Positions 1-10,159 of a stretch of 64,000 nucleotides of DNA are shown here, one piece after another (the stretch's first letter is position 1; every line of letters starts with the position of its first letter). Position numbers and translations under genes: made by a program. The notes beneath the pieces were generated by a model. The model was not told the DNA's origin. It made no database searches and saw nothing but the letters and a program-made list of their open reading frames with translations. Source of the DNA: Neocallimastix lanati (nom. inval.) (lineage: Eukaryota; Neocallimastigomycota; Neocallimastigomycetes; Neocallimastigales; Neocallimastigaceae); assembly GCA_016946835.1 (NCBI GenBank), contig JACVTC010000247.1, forward strand, positions 1 through 64,000. The letters are read 5' to 3'.

Positions 1-1003
1 ATATCGGGGAATTAAATAGAAATAATAGTAAATAACATAGATTTTTTTTAATTTTTTTTTTATTTTATATTGATAAACAAGTAAGTCGTTAATCCTTTGA
101 TTAACCCATGGCGCTTGTTTGATATATATATATAAAAAAAATTTTTTTAAAAGTAAAATTAAGATTAAAAAAAACAAATTTGTAAAATTATAACAAGGAG
201 CGGATAGAGCTCATACACAGTGTATTCCAGAAAGCAACAAATAATCTATTCATAGTAGGTTATTGAATATAGTTATTTGGAGATTAATTGGAAAGTAGAC
301 GAAGGGTATTTGGTTACCGACCCGGTAATAATAGTTCAACCTTCAACGTTTCAACACACGAAGGTGCGGGTACTTTCCAAGCACTGGCGAATAAGGAGCT
401 TACGTCACCGAAGGCGTAAGATTGTTTTTTTTATATAATTTTTTTTACTTTTCTTTGTGCTAGTTATAAGGCACTTTATTATATAAAGTATCAGACTTTG
501 GCTAACTTCGCCATTTAAATTTTTTTTATTTTTTTTTATTACTGGTACTTTATTTGTTATATAATTCCTGTAATAGAATCTTAATTTACTTTGAAAATAT
601 TGTGTTTTTAGTTAATTTTTATTAGTTAATAAAAATATTATTGAATACTTTTAAAATTTTTTTATTCCGTACATAGATTATCGGATTAAGTTTATCCTAC
701 ATAGTAATTGGGCTAGTGGGCTCTGAACTGCTATATTTTATATTGAATATAGTAATCGTGGCACACGCGTGGCATGACACCATTAGGTAAGCTGCACGTC
801 AGACAGTGTGTACTATCAGATTGTACGACAATAAAGATTATTTTTTTTGTATTTAATAATTATAATTAATTAATAATTTTATTAGCTATAACAATACAAT
901 ATTTATCGTTTAAAAAGAAAAATTTTTGAAAGGAGAAAATAATAAATAAAACTTTGCTTCTAAATTTATTACTACAAATATACTAAATTACAAAATTCAA
1001 GTG
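1..1003. other. Structured non-coding leader upstream of gypsy element A
   Basis: No ORF is supported here. Two patches (about 180-430 and 690-835) are clearly less AT-rich than the surroundings and dense in short perfect inverted repeats: AAACAAG 75-81 with CTTGTTT 114-120, enclosing GTTAAT/ATTAAC at 88-93/100-105; ATACAC/GTGTAT at 213-225; TTACCG/CGGTAA at 314-328; CTTACG/CGTAAG at 399-420; ACTTTAT/ATAAAGT at 473-489; and the self-complementary CACGCGTG at 764-771. It directly precedes the gag of element A, so it is probably 5' LTR and/or untranslated leader. I could not match it to the presumed 3' LTR of A, so the LTR/leader boundary and primer binding site are unresolved. Confidence 0.45.
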
Positions 1004-1190
1004 GTCGATAAAGATTTCGAGCTTGAAAAATATTCTATTAAGTTGTCGATAAAGATTTCGAACTTAAAATTATTCTATTAAGTTGTCGATAAAGATTTCG
1101 AACTTAAAATTATTCTTAAAAAAGTAGTCGAAAAAGAACCTCGTGCTTTATAATTTTCTACTAAGTTGTCGATAAGGATTTCGAGCTTAT
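1004..1190 (+). repeat. Leader tandem repeat, ~41 bp unit, 4-5 copies
   Basis: Units begin with GTCGATAAAGATTTCGA at 1004, 1045, 1085, a diverged copy at 1127 and another at about 1168, giving a 40-41 bp period. The array lies 180 bp before the first gag ATG of element A. Element B also carries direct repeats in its leader, although the sequences differ, so repeats in this position may be a shared design feature. Confidence 0.85.
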
Positions 1191-1371
1191 ACTTACTAAA
1201 GAAAGCAAATAAAATTATTATTTTCAAAAAATTACTAAGATATATTGTTTTAAAATTTGATTCGATATTAAATTACTTGTTAAATTATATTTTTAAAGTT
1301 GGACTTTCAAATTTATTCGTATTTAATAACCTCGTTAATTTACAATAAAAAATTATTAACTAAAAAACGAA

Positions 1372-2278
1372 ATGTCTACTAAAAGTACTTTAAGTTTTAA
1401 AGAATTAAAGAAAGAATTACGAGACATAGTGAAGCTTAGCAAGGACAATTTAGATATAAAGTCCTGGGCTACTGAATTAAAACTTTGGATCAAGATACAA
1501 GGTATCACAGATCCGGAAAACAATATTTAATGCTTGTTTACTTACCAGCTCTGGTGAAGTACAACGCGTTATTGAAGATTTGGGAGAAGATAGTGATGAT
1601 GAAAGTGATTGATTCATCAGATGAAGAAGAAGATGATGAAGAAGAAAATGTTGATGATGATAAATTTCCTTCTCTTGAAAAAATTATTTCAAGTCTTGAA
1701 AATTTTTACGGTATTAAAGAAGACCAAAATTTACTTCTTAAAGAACTTCGTGCAATGCGAATTAAAAGAAACGAAAAGATTAAAGACTTTAATGTAAGAT
1801 ATAGAACTTTGTACACTAAACTTGATAAAAAGAGAAGAAAGCGCATTGGTGTACTAGATTATATTGACTCTATTCAAAATAATTATGAAGCCTGGAAGAA
1901 ATTATCCCTTAAAGATGATATAAGTATGGAGAAAGCTTTCAAAATTGCCGAGAAAGTAGATAGACTTTCTGTAAGGAACAATAATATTAATACCTATAAT
2001 GTTAATAATTCCCAGCATAATCAAAATAATCAAAACAGTACTACTTCAAGACTTTATCCTAAAGAAGAAACGAAACTTTCCAAACAAGTCAAACAAATAA
2101 TAAACTGAAACCTCAAGATATTATAGAAGAATCAACCCAGAAAATGAGAAATTTATCTGTTAAAACTTGCTTCTTCTGTAAGGAAGAAGGTCATTACTCA
2201 TACTATTGCCCTCAATTAAATAAGATTATGGAAAAAAATAAAAAAGAAATATATTCCAAAAAGTCTTTAAACTTCTAA
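1372..2278 (+). pseudogene. gag: Gypsy element A gag, reading frame broken
   Basis: The ATG at 1372 opens a frame that stops at 1528-1530. Coding character then continues through shifted frames: an acidic D/E-rich stretch around 1590-1660, a capsid-like helical region about 1660-1980, and an Asn-rich segment ending at 2108. The last frame carries a CCHC zinc knuckle (C-X2-C-X4-H-X4-C; first Cys at 2168) and ends at the stop at 2276-2278. Gag would form the particle shell and package RNA. At least three frame changes are needed, so this copy probably cannot make intact Gag unless some of the shifts are sequencing errors. The final frame ends in the slippery site described separately, which is conserved with element B. 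Confidence 0.75.
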
Positions 2279-2299
2279 ATGGGAGCAGAAGCACTCCCA
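2266..2299 (+). promoter_or_regulatory. Programmed -1 ribosomal frameshift signal, gag-pol A
   Basis: The slippery heptamer TTTAAAC lies at 2266-2272, read T TTA AAC in the zinc-knuckle (gag) frame. The gag stop TAA follows at 2276-2278. After an 8-nt spacer comes a hairpin with stem GGGAG (2281-2285), loop of 8 nt, and CTCCC (2294-2298), extendable by one T-A pair. The -1 frame is open from the heptamer straight into pol. This is the standard eukaryotic -1 frameshift layout and is matched in element B. Confidence 0.85.
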
Positions 2300-2460
2300 A
2301 TGACAAAACAATAGCTTCATTAAATAATTTACAAAATAATACTTTTACCAAGAATACCCCAATTGATAATAATTCCTTTAATAAAGAATCTGAAGAATCT
2401 GATTTTAGTGACACAACTGAAAGTGAGGATAATATCATTATAAATGCTATAAAAAGAAAA

Positions 2461-5400
2461 ATGAATGATAATAACAGCGAAAAGGAAGAAAATAATTCCA
2501 AGAAAGTACATAAAAGTTTAAAAGATAATCCACGTCCTTTCGCAACTCCTGCTTTAAGAAAGAAGAAAGAAAATGAGCTACATAATAAACCAAATAAAGT
2601 TTATAAAAATCAAATACTTCCTTCAATTTTAACTCAACCAAATATTAACAAAGAAAAACAAAAAGAAAAGGAATTAAGAAATATAACAAGAGTAAGAGAA
2701 AGTAAAGAAGAAAACAACAATTATTCATCAAAAGGAAAGAAAAAAGTTGAATCTGAAGATATACTTGTAATCGATAATGAAATAGAAGATATAGAAATGA
2801 ATAAAGATAATCAACAAAATAAAACTAATACTTTGGAAAAATTAATTTCAACAAAAACTAAAGAAACTAATAATGAAAATACTCAGTTAGTAAAAAGGAA
2901 TATCAAAATGATGAATAATAAAGAACCTTACAATATTATGGATGATTTAAATAATCTTAAATCCAGTATTACGATAGGTCAACTCTTGAATGCATGTCCG
3001 AAAATTCGTTCACAATTAACTCAAGGTTTAAAGTTAGAAAAATCTAAAATAATTGGAACTGTAGACAATGTAATAGCACGAACTTTATTAGTGAATAACT
3101 ATGATCATAGCTACATAAGTAAAAGTAATGAAGTAGCCGAAGAAGACTTAGCAATGGTTGATGCAAGTGTTGACGGAGTACTAGGAAAACTTTTAATTGA
3201 TTCTTGTAGTAACCTAAGCATCGTTACTAAGCAGTATTTTGATAAATTACCTGGTGAATATGAAACAGTTGGAAAAAGTCGTGGAAGAATCCAACTAGCA
3301 ACACAAGATGAAGAATACTCGGAAGGAATTATTGTTCAATTACCAGTAAAAATTAATAATTATGAATTTAATGCGGACTTTAGAATTATTGAGAAAGAAG
3401 ACTCATTTTATGATATGTTAATAAACTTTAAAACTCAAATCGATCATTGTTTATTTATTCATCCGACCTTAAACAGTTTATGTAAACTTTTGTCAGAAAG
3501 TGAATACGAAGAAATAGCTAAAATAAATAATCAATATTATGATGAAGAAAGTATAATTTGCACTATTAGAAAAGTTAAAGAAACGAATAATGAAAAGGAA
3601 ATTATAAAGGAATTAACTCCAATGGAATTTATTGAGAGTGATGAATTTTTAAGTACCTTAAATAAAGATTATAAAGAACAAATTATTAAAATTCTCAAAG
3701 AAATGATTGACATAGTTGCCACTTCAACAGAAGAACTAACTCCTTCTAAACTTTCACCACATAAGATCCGTTTGAAAGCAAATGCAAAGCCAGTAAAATT
3801 AAGAAGTTATAGGTTAACTAAATTAAAATCAGATATCTTAAAAGAAGAACTTACAAAGCTTATTAAGAAAGGATTGATAGAACCATCCTGTTCAGAATGG
3901 TCATCTCCAGTAGTACTCATTCTAAAACACAATGGAAAGTGGCGCTTGTGTATTGACTACCGAAAAGTCAATGATATGACAGAAAAAGATTCTTATTCAG
4001 TTCCATATATAGATGAAATTTTTGATAGTCTCGGAGGATCTAAAATATTTACAACTCTTGATTTATTTTCTGGTTTTCACCAAATCTTAATGGATGAAGA
4101 AAGCGTTGAAGTAACCACTTTCACTACTAAGTTTGGAAATTATCAATTTAAGGTTATGCCTTTTGGACTTACTGGAGCTCCCTCAACCTTCCAAAGAGAA
4201 ATGAATAAAATTTTATTCCCTTTTATTGGTGAATTTGTTTATGTATTTATTGATGATGTTTTGATCTATTCAAAAAGTATCGAAGAACATTTAATTCATA
4301 TTAAACAAGTATTAGAAGTATTTAAAGAAAACAAGTTAAAAATTAATATTGAAAAGTGCCATTTTCTTCAAACTGAAGTTGATGTATTAGGTCACAAACT
4401 TACTACTAAAGGATTAAGTCCCATGGAAAGTAAAATAACAGCTATTAAGAAGTGGGAAGCCCCTTCATCAATTCATGAATTAAGATCATTTCTAGGAGCA
4501 ATAGGGTATTATCGTGACTTTATCCCTAAATATGCTCAAATTACCTCACCTTTATGTAAATTATTGAAAAAGAATACTAAATATGAATGGAATAAAGAAC
4601 AACAAGAAAGCTTTGAACTCCTAAAAGAAAAATTAATCAATGCACCTATTCTAAAATTTCCGTCATTTGACAAACCTTTTATCATTAGAACTGATGCTTC
4701 GTATAATGGAATTGGTGGAGTTCTTTTACAAAAAGAAGAAGAAACCGGTAAGGAGCATCCAATACACTTTATAAGTAGAAGTTTGAAGAAAACTGAAAAG
4801 AATTATGGTATCACAGATTTGGAAGGAACAGCTTTATTTTACTGTATGACTAAATTTAAATCTTATATTGAAGGAAATCCATTACCTACAACTATTTACA
4901 CAGATCATAAACCATTAGTTGGTTTATTTAAGAATAAAGAACCTTTGAATGCAAGGCAAACAAGATGGTGTCTAACCGCTAGTATGCTTGGAATTAATAT
5001 AAAATATGAATCAGGCAAAAAGAATGTGTTAGCTGATGCTCTTTCAAGAATGAAAAGTAAGGAAGAGAGAAAGATATTATTAACAAAAATTACTAATGGA
5101 AATAATGAAGAATTATTATCTAAGGTTATAAAGGAATTTATTAATGAAAAGTTTACTGTTATTGATGGTGAAGATTACTTTATCGACAATGGAAATTATA
5201 GAAAATTAATAACGGACGAAAATGAAAGGTTTAAATTAATTTTAGAAGCTCATAATATTGGCCACGAAGGATATTACAAAACATATCAAAGACTTAAGAA
5301 AAACTTTTATTGGAATCATATGATTAAAGATATCAAAAGAATTGTTAGTAATTGTGAAAAATGCCAGTTAAATCGTCCTCAACCATATCCAGAACCAACC

Positions 5401-6276
5401 GAAAACCATCCAACTAAAGTGGAGGGTCCCTTTGTGCATTTAGGATTAGATATTATAGGACCGTTACCAAAAACAAGAAATAATAATCAATATATTATAG
5501 TAACTGTTGATTACTTTACCAAATGGGTTGAAGCCGAACCCACTGAAAACATAACTTCCTCTGATATAATTAAATTTTTAATAAACGTTTTTGCAAGACA
5601 TGGTGTGCCTCAAGTTATTACTACAGATAATGGAGTCCAATTCACTTCTGATATGACTAAAATCTTTCTTGATCTTTATGATGTTTATGTAAAATTCATA
5701 GCTACCTATCACCCTGAATCCAATGGTCTCACTGAAAACCGAAATAAAGAAATTGGAAAATTACTTCGTTTATTAGGAAGGAAAAATCAAGATTGGGATG
5801 AAGTTTTACCTTCTGCTTTATGGGCACTTCGAACTACCAAAAACACAGCTACCGGACATTCTAGTTTTGAATTAGTATATGGAAGAGAAGACCAACAGCC
5901 TTATGATATAGCCATAAGAACAATTGAAAATGCAGGTAAATCGTATGATGAAATTTTAATGGAAAAATTTGTTCGTCATTATCAATGGACTAGAGAAGCA
6001 TGCGAAAATGTGAAGAATGCTAACAAGTATTGGGCAACAAGACGAGAAGAACAAATAAGTATGAAAAAAGGAAAAGAATTAAAAGCTGGTGATCTTGTTC
6101 TTGTTAGAAACTTTAGCCGCACTAAGCTAGAACCATATTACAATGGACCATTTAAAATTTTAAAAATTCAATTCAACACGGCAACCTTAATCGATCAGAA
6201 GACTGGAAAGCAACTCGATAGGAATGTTCACTTTAAAAATTTAGTAAAGTTTAACTCCGCTTACAGAGAAGCTTGA
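2461..6276 (+). CDS. pol: Gypsy element A Pol polyprotein (PR-RT-RH-IN)
   Basis: Ty3/gypsy polyprotein of 1271 residues counted from the first ATG. The same frame is open upstream to 2266, so translation is probably by -1 frameshift from gag rather than at this ATG. Domains in order: Lys/Asn/Glu-rich linker; retropepsin-like protease with DSCS around residue 247 in place of the usual DS/TG; reverse transcriptase with the FIDD catalytic box at 596-599; RNase H (TDAS near 745, later ADALSRM); integrase with an HHCC zinc finger (His 931 to Cys 965/968) and a DD35E triad at D997, D1056, E1092; then a GPY/F module near 1229. No chromodomain is seen. All catalytic motifs look intact although the adjacent gag is broken. 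It is closely related to the pol of element C. Confidence 0.95.
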   Translation: MNDNNSEKEENNSKKVHKSLKDNPRPFATPALRKKKENELHNKPNKVYKNQILPSILTQPNINKEKQKEKELRNITRVRESKEENNNYSSKGKKKVESEDILVIDNEIEDIEMNKDNQQNKTNTLEKLISTKTKETNNENTQLVKRNIKMMNNKEPYNIMDDLNNLKSSITIGQLLNACPKIRSQLTQGLKLEKSKIIGTVDNVIARTLLVNNYDHSYISKSNEVAEEDLAMVDASVDGVLGKLLIDSCSNLSIVTKQYFDKLPGEYETVGKSRGRIQLATQDEEYSEGIIVQLPVKINNYEFNADFRIIEKEDSFYDMLINFKTQIDHCLFIHPTLNSLCKLLSESEYEEIAKINNQYYDEESIICTIRKVKETNNEKEIIKELTPMEFIESDEFLSTLNKDYKEQIIKILKEMIDIVATSTEELTPSKLSPHKIRLKANAKPVKLRSYRLTKLKSDILKEELTKLIKKGLIEPSCSEWSSPVVLILKHNGKWRLCIDYRKVNDMTEKDSYSVPYIDEIFDSLGGSKIFTTLDLFSGFHQILMDEESVEVTTFTTKFGNYQFKVMPFGLTGAPSTFQREMNKILFPFIGEFVYVFIDDVLIYSKSIEEHLIHIKQVLEVFKENKLKINIEKCHFLQTEVDVLGHKLTTKGLSPMESKITAIKKWEAPSSIHELRSFLGAIGYYRDFIPKYAQITSPLCKLLKKNTKYEWNKEQQESFELLKEKLINAPILKFPSFDKPFIIRTDASYNGIGGVLLQKEEETGKEHPIHFISRSLKKTEKNYGITDLEGTALFYCMTKFKSYIEGNPLPTTIYTDHKPLVGLFKNKEPLNARQTRWCLTASMLGINIKYESGKKNVLADALSRMKSKEERKILLTKITNGNNEELLSKVIKEFINEKFTVIDGEDYFIDNGNYRKLITDENERFKLILEAHNIGHEGYYKTYQRLKKNFYWNHMIKDIKRIVSNCEKCQLNRPQPYPEPTENHPTKVEGPFVHLGLDIIGPLPKTRNNNQYIIVTVDYFTKWVEAEPTENITSSDIIKFLINVFARHGVPQVITTDNGVQFTSDMTKIFLDLYDVYVKFIATYHPESNGLTENRNKEIGKLLRLLGRKNQDWDEVLPSALWALRTTKNTATGHSSFELVYGREDQQPYDIAIRTIENAGKSYDEILMEKFVRHYQWTREACENVKNANKYWATRREEQISMKKGKELKAGDLVLVRNFSRTKLEPYYNGPFKILKIQFNTATLIDQKTGKQLDRNVHFKNLVKFNSAYREA

Positions 6277-6281
6277 GTCTT

Positions 6282-6790
6282 CGTCGGGGCATCTTGATAA
6301 GAATGTACTAAATAATGCATTCTTAATTAAATCTACGATTTATTTCTAATACATTATGTGTACATTATTATTTTTGTACTTTAATAAATTTTTAAATCCA
6401 AAGATCAAAAATTAAATCAAAAATTATATTAAACTTTATATTTTTATATTAAATCTTATATTAATAGTAATATTTTTATATATTTAAAACTTATATTAGC
6501 AATATTAATAATAAATCTTATTTTTTTTATATTAATAATGAAAATTTATATTAATAATATTTTTATATATTGATAATTAAAAATTTATATATTATATTTT
6601 AACTTTTTATTATAAAATTTTATATCGAAATGTTTTATTTTATATTGAAAAATATTTTATTTTATTAAAAACCTTTATATTAGAATAGTATTTTTATTTT
6701 TATTTGAATATTTTAACAGATTGTAATAAAAATTATAGCCAATTAAATAAATTCTTATTAGTAATATTTTAGATATTTTTAAATAAATAA

Positions 6791-6845
<55 letters not shown>

Positions 6846-7149
6846 TTTTATTAATATTATAAATGTATTTTATTTATATTGTTATAATTAAATTTTATAT
6901 AATTAATTATAAAAATCAATTTAAATTTAATAGTTTTTAAAAAAAAAAATAAATAAAATGTAATTTAGTGGCAAGAACAACTTTTATGCCTTGAAAAAAA
7001 GTATAAATAGTTGTAAATTTTGCTACTAATTTTTAAATATCATCAAATAAAATCAAATAAATTTATAAATAAAAATAATAAATAAATAAATAAAATTTGT
7101 GTTTCCTTACTTTATTTTTATTTAATTCTCTAAAACCTTAACATTTTTA
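6282..7149 (+). mobile_element. Element A polypurine tract and 3' LTR (interrupted)
   Basis: Six bases after the pol stop is GTCGGGGCATCT, matching the GGGGCATC that also ends elements B and C. The LTR probably starts with TG at 6295. It contains a ~50-nt A run near 6795-6842 and a TATA box (TATAAATAG at 7002-7010), as expected for U3. The sequence ends where element B starts at 7150. The LTR end is not visible, so B probably landed in or at the edge of this LTR. No second copy is identifiable in the window. Confidence 0.55.
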
Positions 7150-7764
7150 TGATGCATGTCCAGTAAAAATAATAGAAAATAATAGAAAAATTATTTAGAA
7201 AAATTATTAATATAAATATTTATTAAAAATTAATTTTATATAATGAATCTTAAAATATATTATTAATATATTATTAAAGATAATTTATTATTATTAATTA
7301 TTAAAATATTAAATTAAATAATAATATTAAAAATATTAAAAGAATTGTTGATAATATAGTAAAATTAGTTATATTAATTATAACGGAGATTGAATGTTTA
7401 ATTAAATTGATGTTAATATTAAAATAATTTTTAAATAATGTTAAACAATATGAATTAATAGTTATAAGTAAAAAGTTATGAATATTTATATTTATTAATT
7501 AATTTTAGTGTTTCGATAAATAAAATTTATAAAATTAGTAAAAAATATAATTATGAAAATAATTTATAAATAAATATTTTCTTTTTTTTTAAGGAATAAT
7601 AATAAAACATGTATTTTTTTTATGATAAAATATAATAAATAAAATAATAAAAGATAAATAAATAAAAAGTAAATATAATTATTGTAATATAATATTCTTG
7701 GAGTAATTCCCTTTTGCACAAACGCCCAACTAACATATACGGTATTTAATAAAATATCGTATCA
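7150..7764 (+). repeat. 5' LTR of element B
   Basis: 615 bp, starts TGATGCATGTCC and ends CGTATCA. By line-by-line comparison it equals the 3' LTR except for one T missing from a T run near 7620 and T at 7757 against C at 16308. The last 30 bp form an inverted repeat ATACGGTATTT / AAATACCGTAT. In this copy the 7757 change turns one G-C pair into a G-U pair. It should contain the promoter and the polyadenylation signals. Confidence 0.95.
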
Positions 7765-7768
7765 AAAA

Positions 7769-7786
7769 TGGTGGAGAATCCGGGCG
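7769..7786 (+). other. Candidate primer binding site of element B
   Basis: TGGTGGAGAATCCGGGCG starts five bases after the LTR end. It begins with the TGG that pairs with a tRNA 3' CCA, and is GC-rich in an otherwise A/T context. I could not assign the primer tRNA with confidence. Confidence 0.6.
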
Positions 7787-7914
7787 TGCAAACCAAGAAT
7801 ATTATGAAATTTATATTTATATTGATATTTACTTTTTAAAAAATAAAGACAATTAAATAATTAATATTAAATTAAAATTAAATAATTAATTTTTTTATAA
7901 TAGTAATATATAAA

Positions 7915-7971
<57 letters not shown>

Positions 7972-8004
7972 GCCTAAAATTATTATGATTATTATTAAAT
8001 AATA

Positions 8005-8158
8005 ATTAAAGGTAACTGGGAGTTCGAACCAGAATAAAAACGAATAAGTCTTTAATTATTATTATTAGTATAGTTAATTTTTTTTTTATTATCATCTTTA
8101 TTAGTAATTAAAGACAACTGGGAATTCGGACCAGTATAAAAACGAATAAACCTTTAAT
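8005..8158 (+). repeat. Two 52-bp direct repeats in element B leader
   Basis: Imperfect copies at 8005-8056 and 8107-8158. Both start ATTAAAG, contain ACTGGGA then TTCG, then TATAAAAACGAATAA or the equivalent, and end CTTTAAT. Each has CTGG...CCAG arms flanking a TTCG core, so each can form a small hairpin. They lie between the LTR and gag, where packaging or dimerisation signals reside in LTR elements. The function is not shown. Confidence 0.8.
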
Positions 8159-8279
8159 TAAGAAATGATATTATAATAAAAAGTAGTAATAGTTTAGTAT
8201 AAAAATTAATATTAAATAATATTTTATTAATAGTATATGTGATAATATTTAGAAAAAAAAAAAAAATAATAGATAATAT

Positions 8280-8601
8280 TTTAATAATAATAATAAATGA
8301 TATTTTAGTAATAGTGAATTAAGTAATAATTAATAATAATAAATAATATTTTAGTAATAGTGAATTAAGTAATAATTAATAATAATAAATAATATTTTAG
8401 TAATAGTAATATTTTAGTAATAGTGTATAAAATAAGAATTAATAATAATAATAATAATAATTAAATGATATTTTAGTAATAGTGAATTAAGTAATAATTA
8501 ATAATAATAAATAATATTTTAGTAATAGTGAATTAATAATTAATAATAATAAATAATATTTTAATAATAGTAATATTTTAGTAATAGTATATAAAATAAG
8601 A

Positions 8602-8610
<9 letters not shown>
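8280..8610 (+). repeat. A/T-rich tandem repeat in element B leader
   Basis: Repeats of TTTTAGTAATAGTGAATTAA followed by (TAATAA)n spacers, about six copies with a period near 50-110 bp depending on the ATA tract length. It ends just before the gag ATG at 8735 and probably contributes only untranslated leader. The rest of 7787-8734 is A/T sequence including a ~50-nt A run near 7922-7970. Confidence 0.7.
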
Positions 8611-8632
<22 letters not shown>

Positions 8633-8734
8633 GTAATAATAATAACAATAATAATAACAATAATAAAAATAACATTATTATACTCGTAAAAGTATATAAG
8701 AATATAATTTCAAATTAAAATAATAATTAGATAA

Positions 8735-10040
8735 ATGGCGGACGCTTCGAAAATTAGAAGAGACTTACCATACTTAGCAAATTATGGTAAGGACATAGAT
8801 TCTTGGATAGAAGATTTCAAAAATGTTATGGAAATTTACAACATCGAGGAACCAAACAGAATTTTTATTTGGGTAAAGAACGCAGTAGAGGCTGACATAA
8901 AAAAACCTTTTAAAATCTTTATGTACTACAAGAAATAATGTTAAAAGGTTTCCCTCATATAAAGAAATCCAGAGAGCCATTGAAGATTATTTAGAAATTA
9001 CTCAAAATGATAAGTGTTCAATTTTAAAGGCCTTAAAAATAAAAAGAAATGAAACAATTAAAGGATTTAATTATAATTATTTAACTCTTTATCATCGACT
9101 TGACTTGGAATATAAAAAATTAATATGTGTCGATGATTATTTAAATGCTATACATGATAGGGTATATGTACATTCTCAAGTAATTTTGGCCAACTGTAAA
9201 ACATTAACAGAAGCGTTCGAAGTAGCAGAACGTGCAGAAAAAGCTGAAGTACGAACTATAACAAACAAAAATTCTCAGAATGTTATGGTATATCAAAACA
9301 ACATAAATAAAAATAATAACAATTTATTAAATCATCCAATTTATAGGAGCTTAAGAGAACATGGAAATAATTTAGATAATTCATATCAAGCGTCATCATA
9401 TGTTATGGGTTATATAAATGAAAACTCCACCAATAATAGAATGTTTACACCAGGTAGATATAGTAACAATAAAAATAAAAGTTTTAATAATAATAATAAT
9501 TATTATCACGGAGTAGAACAAATTCAACAAAATAATACTTATGATACAAGAAGATTCTATAATAACTACGAACCAAAAGCTAGAAAATCAGTTATGTGTT
9601 ACTCATGTAAACAAGTAGGACATAAAGCTTATGAATGTCCTAATAATAAAAATAATGGTAGTAATAGAAATAATAATCTTTATAATATGAATAATAATGA
9701 TATGGGTAATAATTATAATAATAATTTTGATTATAATAATAATAGTAATAAATATAACAATTATTATAATAATAGTAATAAAAATGGCTACAATAATTCT
9801 TTTAATGGTAGTAATTATTACTTTAATAAAAATAATAAATTTACTGGAAATAATATTGCTAATAGAAATAATCATAATTTTAATGAGAATAATATTCCCA
9901 CTGGAAATAATAATTTTAATAGAAATTCTAATGGAATAAATCAGGATATTAATACTACTAGTTCAAATATTAATAGTAATTTCAAAGCTAATGTAAATAA
10001 TAATAATAATAATGGAGATAGCTTTAATAATTTAAACTAA
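8735..10040 (+). CDS. gag: Gypsy element B Gag (one frameshift)
   Basis: Gag-like protein. The ATG at 8735 starts a frame that reads to 8938. The homologous downstream part is in the next frame, open from about 8900 to the TAA at 10038-10040, so a 1-nt indel in or near the A7 run at 8899-8905 splits the gene. The second part has a capsid-like helical region, then a CCHC zinc knuckle (C-X2-C-X4-H-X4-C, first Cys codon at 9597) and a ~120-residue Asn-rich tail. Gag would build the particle and bind RNA. Given the nearly identical LTRs, the shift is either a very recent loss or a homopolymer sequencing error. The gene ends in the slippery site. Confidence 0.85.
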
Positions 10041-10067
10041 ATAATGGGAGAAGGACAACTCCCGTTA
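10031..10067 (+). promoter_or_regulatory. Programmed -1 ribosomal frameshift signal, gag-pol B
   Basis: TTTAAAC at 10031-10037 is read T TTA AAC in the gag frame and is followed immediately by the gag stop TAA (10038-10040). A hairpin follows: GGGAG 10046-10050, 8-nt loop, CTCCC 10059-10063, extendable to nine pairs (10042-10067) with one U-G. The pol frame is -1 relative to gag and open from 10031 through 10160. Same layout as element A with a different loop and tail sequence. Confidence 0.9.
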
Positions 10068-10159
10068 ACCAAACCAAACTTCAAACTTATAATAAAAATA
10101 ATAGTATTAATGAAGAATATGTAAATTTAACATACTCTCCCAAGTTAAATAATAATACT

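Noticed and set aside
314-337. TGGTTACCGACCCGG as primer binding site of element A
   Set aside because: It starts with TGG, but the reverse complement does not read like a tRNA T-arm and no LTR end precedes it.
1166-1348. 60-residue ORF before gag A
   Set aside because: Overlaps the leader repeats, has no domain or coding character, and is followed by the gag ATG.
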